Source: Symsagittifera roscoffensis (taxonomy: Eukaryota; Xenacoelomorpha; Acoela; Convolutidae). Taken from it: 64,000 nt of DNA. A program made the translations under genes and the position numbers. Shown one piece after another: positions 47,648 to 57,438 of this stretch. The notes under the pieces were generated by a model. The model did not search any database. It was not told the origin of the DNA and saw only the letters and a list, made by a program, of their open reading frames with translations. How positions within the stretch are numbered: position 1 is the stretch's first letter; the number at the start of each line of letters is the position of its first letter. The stretch covers positions 1 to 64,000 of the forward strand of contig NW_026970773.1 in assembly GCF_963678635.1 (NCBI RefSeq), in the 5' to 3' direction.

Positions 47648-48837
47648 TTTAAGCAATAAGTTGAGTAAATGATTAAAAACAAGATGAGAGTGAGAAAGTT
47701 GCCGGTAGTTATGTTGAAATTATTGTATTTAGAGCTGAGAGAGGAGGTAGTTGACGGTAGTTAAGTTGAAAATAAAATGATGAAAATAAAAAAATGCAGT
47801 TTTTTCATTTCTGCTCAGAAGCTTGCGTCCACTCAGACTCTTCAAAAAGTTCAAAACTCAAAGTATGAGACTGACTTGCTGAAAATTGTTGATTGTTTCA
47901 TTGATGGTTATGGTACTGTAAATAGTAGCGTATCAATTTTTCTATTAATAGTTGAAAATTTGTTTATAAAAATCTTGTCAAAATTGTTCTTATTTAAATC
48001 AAAAGTTTTTTCAACGAACAAATTTGCAATTTTCAACACGTGTGCAAAAATTAACTCAGAATTTTTTCGCAAGATGTAAAAATTTTGGTTTGATTTTTTC
48101 AACACGTTTGCAAAAATTTAATTAAACTTTTTTACAAGATGCAAAAACTGTTTTGGTTTTTTCAACAAGTGTGCAAAAATTTTCAACAAATTTTTGTGTT
48201 AGATGCAAGTTTTTTCGTGGTTTTTTTGAAAACAAATGCAAAAATCAAACTTATTTTTTCGTATTTATATGCAAAAACTGCAAAATTTTATTGTAAAAAA
48301 CTTGTTAAATTAAAGCTAAAATTTTTTCACAATTGCTGACTTTGAGTACTATTCCCTATCTTAATACATTGTTTTTCCAATATTTTTGATTAATATACAT
48401 GCAAAAAAGAGATTTTTTTATGATCAAAATTAAAACAAAGATTTTCATTTTCTGTAATTATTAAATGTGCAAGAAAATCCTTTTTCAGTTTTCTTTAAAA
48501 TGCGAAAATATTTAATGAAATTTTTCTCGATTTGCGAGATTTTCTTTGATTTTTTTAACAAGTGTGCAAAAAAAATTATGAAAAATTTTGCATGGTGCAA
48601 AAAATACTGTAAAGTTTTTAACATGCTTGCAAAAATTGGTTTAAATTTTTACCATCTTTCTAACAAAATTCTATAAAAGTAGTTACCAGATGCATAATTA
48701 GTTTCATTTTTAACAAATTTTTACCATTGAAATTTCTTAATAAACTTTTCTATGATCTCTTTGTTCCTATCTCTTGAAAAAAATTTACTAGATACAAAGA
48801 AATTAAATTACAAAGCACAAGACAGTAGCCAATTTAT

Positions 48838-49338
48838 TTACAAATCAAAGAGCTGTCGAGCAGCTGAGTTCTCAAAATTTTGCAAGTTCTCAATGGAGCG
48901 CAAAGCTGGTCTTGCCTCCATCACTGGTGATTGTCTTGGTGATTCGCTGACTGGAGTTCTTGGCTCAGAGAACCCCTCATCCTCTTCGATGGTAATTGGG
49001 TTGTCCACAGATCCCTCTTCCCAAGGAAAGAGGAAATCGTCGAATGGTTGGGCTACATATCTAGAGTCAGGAATTTCGGGGTAGTTCATTCCCACATGTT
49101 CGGCCACTTCCTCCATCATTTGCATTTCTCCAAGTTGATTCTCTGTAGGAGGTACTTGCGTTATATGATGTTCGTTGAAATCCCTTCGCATCACTTCCAC
49201 CATATGCCAGACTTGGATTGGGATATCCATTCGTGCCAGAAAAACTCCACAAATTGTTTCTCGCACTTGGATTTGTACTAAATCAGCCGAAAATTCCACC
49301 GAGAACATAAGGTTGTTGTTTTGTACTGAGAAGATCAT
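48838..49338 (-). CDS. Acidic Polinton protein, copy 3
   Basis: Identical in protein sequence to the copy at 47147-47647 and in the middle tandem unit. The surrounding promoter differs by a single base (GAGAAATTTGCC versus GAGAAAGTTGCC). The complete match means duplication is very recent or copies are being homogenised. Confidence 0.75.
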   Translation of the reverse strand: MIFSVQNNNLMFSVEFSADLVQIQVRETICGVFLARMDIPIQVWHMVEVMRRDFNEHHITQVPPTENQLGEMQMMEEVAEHVGMNYPEIPDSRYVAQPFDDFLFPWEEGSVDNPITIEEDEGFSEPRTPVSESPRQSPVMEARPALRSIENLQNFENSAARQLFDL

Positions 49339-50528
49339 TTTAAGCAATAAGTTGAGTAAATGATTAAAAACAAGATGAGAGTGAGAAATTTGCCGGTAGT
49401 TATGTTGAAATTATTGTATTTAGAGCTGAGAGAGGAGGTAGTTGACGGTAGTTAAGTTGAAAATAAAATGATGAAAATAAAAAAATGCAGTTTTTTCATT
49501 TCTGCTCAGAAGCTTGCGTCCACTCAGACTCTTCAAAAAGTTCAAAACTCAAAGTATGAGACTGACTTGTTGAAAATTGTTGATTGTTTCATTGATGGTT
49601 ATGGTACTGTAAATAGTAGCGTATCAATTTTTCTATTAATAGTTGAAAATTTGTTTATAAAAATCTTGTCAAAATTGTTCTTATTTAAATCAAAAGTTTT
49701 TTCAACGAACAAATTTGCAATTTTCAACACGTGTGCAAAAATTAACTCAGAATTTTTTCGCAAGATGTAAAAATTTTGGTTTGATTTTTTCAACACGTTT
49801 GCAAAAATTTAATTAAACTTTTTTACAAGATGCAAAAACTGTTTTGGTTTTTTCAACAAGTGTGCAAAAATTTTCAACAAATTTTTGTGTTAGATGCAAG
49901 TTTTTTCGTGGTTTTTTTGAAAACAAATGCAAAAATCAAACTTATTTTTTCGTATTTATATGCAAAAACTGCAAAATTTTATTGTAAAAAACTTGTTAAA
50001 TTAAAGCTAAAATTTTTTCACAATTGCTGACTTTGAGTACTATTCCCTATCTTAATACATTGTTTTTCCAATATTTTTGATTAATATACATGCAAAAAAG
50101 AGATTTTTTTATGATCAAAATTAAAACAAAGATTTTCATTTTCTGTAATTATTAAATGTGCAAGAAAATCCTTTTTCAGTTTTCTTTAAAATGCGAAAAT
50201 ATTTAATGAAATTTTTCTCGATTTGCGAGATTTTCTTTGATTTTTTTAACAAGTGTGCAAAAAAAATTATGAAAAATTTTGCATGGTGCAAAAAATACTG
50301 TAAAGTTTTTAACATGCTTGCAAAAATTGGTTTAAATTTTTACCATCTTTCTAACAATATTCTATAAAAGTAGTTACCAGATGCATAATTAGTTTCATTT
50401 TTAACAAATTTTTACCATTGAAATTTCTTAATAAACTTTTCTATGATCTCTTTGTTCCTATCTCTTGAAAAAAATTTATTAGATACAAAGAAATTAAATT
50501 ACAAAGCACAAGACAGTAGCCAATTTAT

Positions 50529-51029
50529 TTACAAATCAAAGAGCTGTCGAGCAGCTGAGTTCTCAAAATTTTGCAATTTCTCAATGGAGCGCAAAGCTGG
50601 TCTTGCCTCCATCACTGGTGATTGTCTTGGTGATTCGCTGTCTGGAGTTCTTGGCTCAGAGAACCCCTCATCCTCTTCGATGGTAATTGGGTTGTCCACA
50701 GATCCCTCTTCCCAAGGAAAGAGGAAATCGTCGAATGGTTGGGCTACATATCTAGAGTCAGGAATTTCGGGGTAGTTCATTCCCACATATTCGGCCACTT
50801 CCTCCATCATTTGCATTTCTCCAAGTTGATTCTCTGTAGGAGGTACTTGCGTTATATGATGTTCGTTGAAATCCCTTCGCATCACTTCCACCATATGCCA
50901 GACTTGGATTGGGATATCCATTCGTGCCAGAAAAACTCCACAAACTGTTTCTCGCACTTGGATTTGTACTAAATCAGCCGAAAATTCCACCGAGAACATA
51001 AGGTTGTTGTGTTGTACTGAGAAGATCAT
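50529..51029 (-). CDS. Acidic Polinton protein, copy 4
   Basis: Same 166-residue frame with five substitutions against copies 2 and 3: a Gln-Asn-Asn to Gln-His-Asn change near the N-terminus, ETI to ETV, AEHV to AEYV, RTPV to RTPD, and IENL to IEKL. The RQLFDL end and the TP/SP sites stay. It is the last unit, and its upstream sequence is the full CCAAT-bearing promoter rather than the next unit. Confidence 0.75.
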   Translation of the reverse strand: MIFSVQHNNLMFSVEFSADLVQIQVRETVCGVFLARMDIPIQVWHMVEVMRRDFNEHHITQVPPTENQLGEMQMMEEVAEYVGMNYPEIPDSRYVAQPFDDFLFPWEEGSVDNPITIEEDEGFSEPRTPDSESPRQSPVMEARPALRSIEKLQNFENSAARQLFDL

Positions 51030-51069
51030 TTTAAGCAATAAGTTGAGTAAATGATTAAAAACAAGATGA

Positions 51070-51385
51070 GAGTGAGAAAGTTGCCGGTAGTTATGTTGAA
51101 ATTATTGTATTTAGAGCTGAGAGAGGAGGTAGTTGACGGTAGTTAAGTTGAAAATAAAATGATTTTTAGTTAAGAGAGAGGGGTAACTTCAACTGGAATG
51201 TGTGGGTTTAACCAATCAGAATGGATTTTCCTTATTTGGATTGTAGTCATGTCCAATCAGATTTTAGTTTCCTTTTATGGAATTCTTATAGAAAACTCGT
51301 GTCCAATTGGAAACAAAGTTACACATTGTCGTTTCCAATCACAAAAATGTTCATTTTTGTTCAAGTTGTCGTATCTAATCAGAGG
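51070..51385 (-). promoter_or_regulatory. CCAAT cluster upstream of acidic copy 4
   Basis: CCAATCAGA at 51212 and 51253, CCAATTGGA at 51303, CCAATCACA at 51335, CTAATCAGA at 51374, plus GAGAGAGGAGGTAGTTGACGG near 51120 and GAGAGAGGGGTA near 51174. Spacing is about 40-50 bp. It resembles the region above copy 1 (45.6-46.0 kb). Confidence 0.5.
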
Positions 51386-51549
51386 AACCTTTTAAGGACT
51401 TAAGTCTTCCAAATAAGTAAAATATACACAAAAGCAATCGCAAAAATAAATGACCAAAAGTTGTTTGCTGTAAAAATAAGAAATATTGCCGATATAAGTA
51501 ACAAAAGAAAAAAAAATTAATAAAAGTAACATCTCTGCAAGTGTTCTCA

Positions 51550-52137
51550 TCAAGTTAACTGAATTTTTTGTATATAATCAATGAGAAATTGCTGATTTTT
51601 CAGCAGATATTCAAGTTCTTTAATTTTGATGTAGATTTGAGATGATAACTCAAAGTTGATGAATTTTTCAAAACAAATCTCTGGAAATCTGATACCAAAC
51701 CTGATCAAGCAAGATTTTGAACTTTGAAAGTCCTTAAAAAAATGGAGGAATAAAGAACTTTGCTGGGGAGTTTTGACAAATTTGGGAGTTGGATATGGAA
51801 TAAAAAGAGTTTTTGAAATATTATCGTACGATTTTTTTATTAACTTCAAACTTTCTAAAATAAATAAAATTTCTTTTCTAGTCAATTGTAACTCAGCTGT
51901 AAGTTTATAGCTTTGATACGCAATATGTGAATCAAAAGTAAACTCTTTGATTGAGTAAGTTTCTCTAAAGAGACCTTTACTTAGTCGGAGAACTCTATTT
52001 TGGACAACATAAACGTCCAAAAAATTGTGAAAAAAGTAAGAATCTACATCTATTTCATCAATAAGGAAATCACACGGAATATTTTCTTTTTTCTTGTAGA
52101 GTAATTCGAGAAAATTCAAATGCTTTTTGATTGACAT
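51550..52137 (-). CDS. Unnamed 195-residue Polinton protein
   Basis: Intact from ATG (52137) to the stop at 51550. Rich in Lys, Leu, Ile and Phe: SIKKHLNFLELLYKKKENIP, DVDSYFFHNFLDVYVVQNRV, LTRKEILFILESLKLIKKSY, and a C-terminal helix-like KIKELEYLLKNQQFLIDYIQ. No signal peptide or clear membrane segment. I recognise no family. It is divergent from the polymerase gene and shares the CRE/CArG promoter array (52138-52490). Its intactness next to a ruined polymerase is notable. Confidence 0.75.
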   Translation of the reverse strand: MSIKKHLNFLELLYKKKENIPCDFLIDEIDVDSYFFHNFLDVYVVQNRVLRLSKGLFRETYSIKEFTFDSHIAYQSYKLTAELQLTRKEILFILESLKLIKKSYDNISKTLFIPYPTPKFVKTPQQSSLFLHFFKDFQSSKSCLIRFGIRFPEICFEKFINFELSSQIYIKIKELEYLLKNQQFLIDYIQKIQLT

Positions 52138-52190
52138 TCTTCAAAAATGAATATTTTGGATCCAAAGTTAGGACTAGAAACTGCTTAGTT

Positions 52191-52472
52191 CTGATTGGTT
52201 GAAAGTTTTTCTGGAAAATTCTAGAACTTTCAAAGGAATGACGTCATTACCATAATAGGAAAATTGTGTGGGTGTTGACGTCATTTCTATTTATAGAATG
52301 ACGTCATTATCATAAAAGGAACATTGCGTAGGTGGTGACGTTACTTCTATTCAAAGAATGACGTCATTACCATAAAAGGAAAATTGCGTAGGTGGTGACG
52401 TCACTTCTATTCAAAGAATGACAACATTACCATAAAAGGATAATTGCGTAGGCGTCACTGTTAGTATAAATA
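52191..52472. promoter_or_regulatory. Bidirectional promoter: 60-bp CRE + CArG array with TATA
   Basis: Four units of 60 bp. TGACGTCA lies at 52239, 52299 and 52359, with a decayed TGACAACA at 52419; second CREs at 52276, 52336 (TGACGTTA) and 52396. CArG boxes: CCATAATAGG 52250, TCATAAAAGG 52310 (one mismatch), CCATAAAAGG 52370 and 52430. GCGTAGG(T/C)G at 52326, 52386 and 52446. TATAAATA at 52465-52472. CTGATTGG (inverted CCAATCAG) lies at 52191. CRE binds CREB/ATF-type factors and CArG binds SRF-type factors. It sits between the 195-residue gene and the polymerase gene, which diverge. Confidence 0.85.
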
Positions 52473-52570
52473 CACTTATTTTATTGGGTTAAATCATTCA
52501 TTTTGTTTGCCAATCAGAAACAGTTAATTGAATTTTACTTCAAATTTTACAGTTCGTTACTTCACGAAAA

Positions 52571-52643
52571 GTAAGTATTTTCATTCAATTGGAACTTTAA
52601 GTTTTTAAATTTGAAACATTTCTAAAGTCCCAATTTTTTTTAG
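52571..52643 (+). other. Probable 5'-UTR intron of the polymerase gene
   Basis: GTAAGT donor at 52571 and TTTTTTTTAG acceptor ending at 52643, 3 bases before the ATG. Seventy-three bases with T-rich end fits nematode introns. Transcription would start near 52495, about 25-30 bp after the TATA box. Confidence 0.65.
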
Positions 52644-52646
52644 ATA

Positions 52647-55600
52647 ATGCCTGCCCTTAACCGAAACGAGAAAGTCAAATATGAGGACTGTGGAAATATG
52701 TATATTCGGCAAAACGCAGCTCGACATCGAAAAAATTGTTCTAAGGGAGTTATTTCTTGCCCTGATTGTAAGTATTTTACTTATAATCAGCAAGAAATGA
52801 ACTATTATATGGCCAAGAAGCATGCTCAACCAAGTTTGAAGCAGTCGACGGTTTGTCCTTCTTGCGAGCAAGAGTTCCCGAGTTACTACTCTCTCCAGCA
52901 ACATCGGAGAAAGGAACATGGAGCGAAACAACGGAAGCCAAGTGATACGGTGGCCGACTTGAACAAGATTGTGGAGGATGAGGGGGAAGATGGTGAAAAA
53001 CTAAAGGAGGAACTTAGTGCTTGTCAACATTTTCTGGTGGATATGGAGATGGAAAATGGGAGACATAAGGTATTTAACTTCCAAATATCCAAGTTACATA
53101 CTAAAATCATTAACGAGAAACTTGAAGAAGTCTTCAACAAGCTCGATTCTGCAGCCAAAATCAACATTGCTCTGGGTTTCGTTCTTCGAAATATTGAGAC
53201 TGGTGAATATCGTTATTTCTACGCTCATGAAAACAATACTCTGTTTGAAAAATCGCATTTACTGTGTACTAAAGCGGATTTGATTACAATCCAAGGAAAA
53301 GTTGAAAAGTTTGATATCGTGGAGCAATGCACCCAAGAACGTCAGAACACAAAGTGGAGGTTCAAGTTGATCACAAATGTAACTATTTTTGCTGCACTAC
53401 TGAAAAACATCCCAATGGGATGTCCAGACTCTGTGTTGCCTGAACCTTTACTGAAAAACCATTCAGTAAACTGTCTTTTATCGGATAAAGATAAACAACC
53501 ATACAAAGATCATCTTTGTCTTTTCCGTGCATTAACAATGTATTTGCATGGTCATAGTAACCTCGATGCTCATACATCTGAGCTGTTTACAGAGATTATA
53601 TCAAAATCTGGATACGATCCGAAGAATTTTCGTGGAGTGTCAATAGATGATTTACCTCTTGTAGAGGGAATAATTGAACGAAACATATTCATTTACGATT
53701 TTGATATTCAAGAAGGAGAATATGTTGGAGAATTAGCCAGGCGAAGTATTGGAAAGTTTGAAAAAACGGTGAAATTGCTAAGATTCAACAACCATATTAT
53801 TCACACAAATGATATTGATTCCTTCTTCAAGTGTTTTCGATGTCCTAGCTGTGACTGTTTCTTCAACAGATCAGACAACTTCAACCGACATCTTCTAACT
53901 TGTAAAGATCGAGTGCGACATATTTATCCAAAAAATGCGTACACACTACGGGAAATAATATTCGAGAAATTGGATGGCTTCAACATTCCCTACACTGAAG
54001 ATCAGAAATTGTTTAGCAATGTTGCAGTTTTTGATTTCGAATCGATTTGTGTTCCCACAGAAGAATTGAAAGCAACTGAAACAACTACTTGGAATGGAAA
54101 ACATGTCCCTATTTCCGTATCAATATCTTCGAATCTGCAAGATGCTCCAATTTTCTTGTGTGAAAAAGATCCAGAACTTCTAATAATTGCTTTTGTTTCC
54201 AGCTTGGAACTTCTTGCTGAAAAAAGATAACTACAAATGAGAACCAAGTTTCAAGAAATCGAAAACACTGTCAATGATCGAGTCAAAAAGATCTTTGATA
54301 AGCTTAATGCTAGAACTTTAACTAAAAGACTAGAAGTCTTCGATTATGAAGATGAATGTGTTGAGGATGGCGACGAAGATGACATGTCAACACAATTCTT
54401 GAGAATTCAAAAAAATCAGTTGATCGACTTGAAACAGCATTTAGAGCGTTATGTTAATACCTTACCGGTGTTCGGTTTCAATAGCGGCAGATACGATCTG
54501 AACCTTATCAAATCTTATTTGATTCCATACCTTATATGTGATAAAGAAATCGAACCAACAGTCATCAAAAAAGCAAATGATTTCATATCATTCAAATTTG
54601 GAGATGTTCAGTTTTTGGACATAATGAAATTTCTTGGAGGGGCGACAACATTGGATTCGTTTCTGAAAGCTTATAAAGCAAGTGAGACCAAAGGTTTTTT
54701 CCCTTACGAATGGTTTGACAGTCCAGACAAGCTTGACTGTGCGGAGTTGCCTCCATATGAAACCTTTTTCAGCAAACTGAGAAACCACAACCCTCTCGAG
54801 AAAGATTTCAACGATTACCAAAAACTGGTTAATGGAGGACTTGATCAACAAAGTGCGCTGAAAAAGTTGCGTATTCAATCAATTCTACCAACAGGTTTTG
54901 AAAATTACTCGTATTTGAAAAACATCTGGGAACAACAATGCTTGATTACTTTCAAAGACTTCTTACGATGGTAAAACAACAAAGATGCTGTTCCTACTCT
55001 TGAAGCTATGCAAAAAATGATAGAGTTTTACCATGATAAGGGAATTGACATGCTGAAACTGGGATGCACGCTTCCAAATCTTGCAAATATCTGCTTACAC
55101 AAGTCGACAAATCACAAGTTTTACCCGTTCTTTGAAGGAGATAAAGATTTATGTGAGAAAATTAGAGAAGACATGACTGGTGGTCCGGTCCATCAATAGT
55201 TTTTACGCGAAAAGCTGTTGTCGATCAAACTTATATTCGTAACTCGTCAAATATTTGTAAGACAATTGTTGGAATTGACGCTAGCCAATTATATCCATTC
55301 TCAATGTGTCAAGAGATGCCAACCGGACTTTACACAAGATGGGAGTATGACTCTGAATCTGATCATTTTAAAGCTAGAAATAACAGAACAAGAAATTTCG
55401 AGAACATGGTTATGTCCTTTTATCAAGAATTGAGACCAGAGTGTAAAATTCAGAGTTTTTACACAACCGGAAAGCAGAAAAAAATTGACTGTTTTCATGT
55501 TGATGGTTACTGTGATCACTGTAAAACAGTATTTGAAGCTATGGGTTGCTACTATCATTTCTGTTCATGTCAAGAAACCCGTCCATCGTTGTCAGAACAA

Positions 55601-56792
55601 GATATTGAAAGGGGAAATAAGAAGCGGGAAATGGATGAGTTGAGACGAGTGTATATAAAAGAAAGAGGTTACAAAATTCAGGAAATGTGACGTCTCCCGA
55701 AACGATATTGGAGAAGACATGAAAAACTATGCCGAAGAAAACGATTTGCTGAAAAACCCACAACGAATGTTGATTTCCAGTTTTAAATTAGAAAACGGTA
55801 CAATCATCACACCTCTTCTTAACTTCTATCTAAATCTTGGACTTCAATGTACAAAAATTTATCGATTTGTTGAGTACACACCTAGGAAATGTTTCAACAA
55901 ATTTGTTCAATCTGTTGTTGATGCTCGGCGAGAAGGAGACGAGAATCCACATTCTGGAGTTGTTGCTGAGACGATGAAGCTTCTCGGTAACAGTTCGTAC
56001 GGTTATCAAATTATGGACAGATCCAGACACACGATAACCAAATATCTCGGCCATGAGAAGACACACAAAGCAATAAATGAGAAGTTTTTCAAGCGATTGA
56101 ATATTGTGAAAAAGGACTTATATGAAATAGAACTATTGAAGTCAACAATTGAACATAGAGAACCAATTATTGTAGGTTTTTTCATTCTTCAATACGCCAA
56201 ACTTAGAATGTTGGAGTTATACTACAACTTCTTCCACAAGTATTGCGATGAAAATAAATTCGAGGAGTTGGAGATGGATACGGACTCCTTGTATCTAGCA
56301 TTAGCAGAAGATAACCTGGACGATTGTATATTACCAGAGAAGAAAGCTCAGTGGACACTTATTCGTCGAAATGATTGTAGAGATGACTTTATAGCTGATG
56401 CAGATAAGAATTTTTTTCCACGTACATGCTGCGCTGTTCACAAAAAGTAGGACAAACGAGAACCTGGATTATTCAATGAAGAGTTTCGCTGTACTGAAAT
56501 GTTGTGCCTGTGCAGCAAGACGTATTGCTGCTATGATAGTAAGAGCGACAAATTCAAATTTAGTAGCAAAGGGCTCAACAAAAGAACGCTAGAAGACACT
56601 GGGGATGGACCAATGTCTAAATACAGACGAGTTCTTGACGAAGCTGTAAATTTGAAGTCGACCAATCGCGGATTCAAAACCTCCAACCATTTAGTTGGAA
56701 CATATGAACAAACTAAAAAAGGACTCAGTTACTTTTACCCGAAAAGGGAGGTACTTAATGATGGAATACATACTAAGCCCTTGAATTTGTAA
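52647..56792 (+). pseudogene. Protein-primed family B DNA polymerase of the Polinton, broken
   Basis: Starts ATG 52647. N-terminal zinc-finger region (residues 1-95) matches the 41-kb gene, with a further C2HC finger near residues 398-421. An OTU-like segment has DHLCLFRAL (Asp288, Cys291) and NNHIIH (His383). Exo I DFES (Asp463); Exo II FNSGRYDL near 54477; Exo III is hit by a TAA (54972-54974) just where its Tyr is expected, before NNKD. Polymerase motif A DASQLYP (about 55277), motif B LLGNSSYGY (about 55980), motif C MDTDSLYL (56274-56297). Lesions: TAA 54228-54230; TAA 54972-54974; GGTCC duplication 55182-55191 (frameshift); a deletion and frameshift near 55690; TAG 56448-56450. It replicates element DNA from a protein primer. 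Now inactive. Confidence 0.93.
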
Positions 56793-56934
56793 GTTTATTC
56801 TATAAACTGTAGTAAAATTTCAAACCATACAATGATTTATATGTTATTCAACTTTTCAACTGTATGCGGTAAACTTAATATACAATGCAGTGATTTATAT
56901 ACTTTCTTTGTAATTTAAACTTTTTTTCTCAAAA
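56793..56934. other. Spacer between polymerase end and right TIR
   Basis: The stop follows the KPLNL end at 56792. AT-rich sequence with no ORF; possible poly(A) signal context (AATAAA not seen) is unclear. The right TIR begins near 56935. Confidence 0.5.
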
Positions 56935-57432
56935 AAACTGATTTTTTTTCAAAGTCTCTGTAGTTTCAGAACAGATTCAGATAGGTAGAAAGAAAAAGTA
57001 TCTAATAAATTTTTATTAGATCAAATTAAACAAAATCTTATCGTGTTTTGAATTTTTTTGAAAAAATTTTCATAAAAATTCCAAGTTTTTACCCAAAAAA
57101 CTCTCACCATCGACTTACCATATATCAAAAAAATAATTAAAAACCCTTCATTACACAACCTACTCGTAATTAAACTTTGATATTTAACAATTAGGTAACG
57201 GGCGCCGAAAATTTTGCTAAAAAATTAGACAAAAAATTTTCGTTTTTCTTTCTCTTACCATCACACTGAAACCTTACCATCGGTATTCCCTATCTTAATA
57301 CATTGTAGACTCTATACCCAATCTTAATACATAGCCTGCAGACCGGATACTCTATTCCCCATCTTAATACATGTAGGTCTGCAGGGACCCCCCCCCCCCC
57401 CCCCCCCCTGATCACCTCACACATATACTACT
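56935..57432 (-). repeat. Right terminal inverted repeat of the Polinton
   Basis: Reverse complement of 38116-38615. Iterons read ATTCCCTATCTTAATACATT (57283), CCCAATCTTAATACATAG (57316) and CCCCATCTTAATACATGTAG (57357). The C-run is 21 bases. The end CATATACTACT meets the duplication ATCAGT at 57433. Confidence 0.9.
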
Positions 57433-57438
57433 ATCAGT
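57433..57438. other. Target-site duplication ATCAGT (right)
   Basis: Exact partner of 38110-38115, on the far side of the Polinton. Confidence 0.9.

Larger units (their letters stand above)
46105..51165. repeat. Three tandem 1.69-kb units carrying the acidic gene
   Basis: Units start at 46105, 47795 and 49486 (TGCAGTTTTTTCATTTCTGC), period 1690-1691 bp, and are nearly identical. Each holds, in order, the 3' end of the 43892 frame, a minisatellite (TTTTTCAACACGTGTGCAAA type), a TIR-like iteron (ATTCCCTATCTTAATACATT at 46660, 48351, 50042), and one minus-strand acidic gene. The segment 43.9-45.6 kb has the same order with the full-length upstream frame, so it is the diverged founder of the array. 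Confidence 0.92.
38116..57432. mobile_element. Complete-ended Polinton/Maverick, 19,317 bp
   Basis: It has 5'-AG...CT-3' ends, TIRs of about 500 bp, and a perfect 6-bp duplication (ATCAGT). Gene content: protein-primed DNA polymerase B (52.6-56.8 kb, broken), zinc-finger protein, PC4-like protein, a 199-codon frame, four acidic-protein copies, and a 195-residue protein. I found no integrase, FtsK/HerA ATPase, adenain-type protease or capsid genes, which complete Polintons carry. It therefore looks like a defective or pared-down member that moved with help in trans, then decayed. Confidence 0.93.

Noticed and set aside
47777-48079. Plus-strand 100-codon frame (twin at 49468-49770)
   Set aside because: Starts with the copied 3' end of the 199-codon gene, then runs into minisatellite. 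Treated as a truncated gene end, not a gene.
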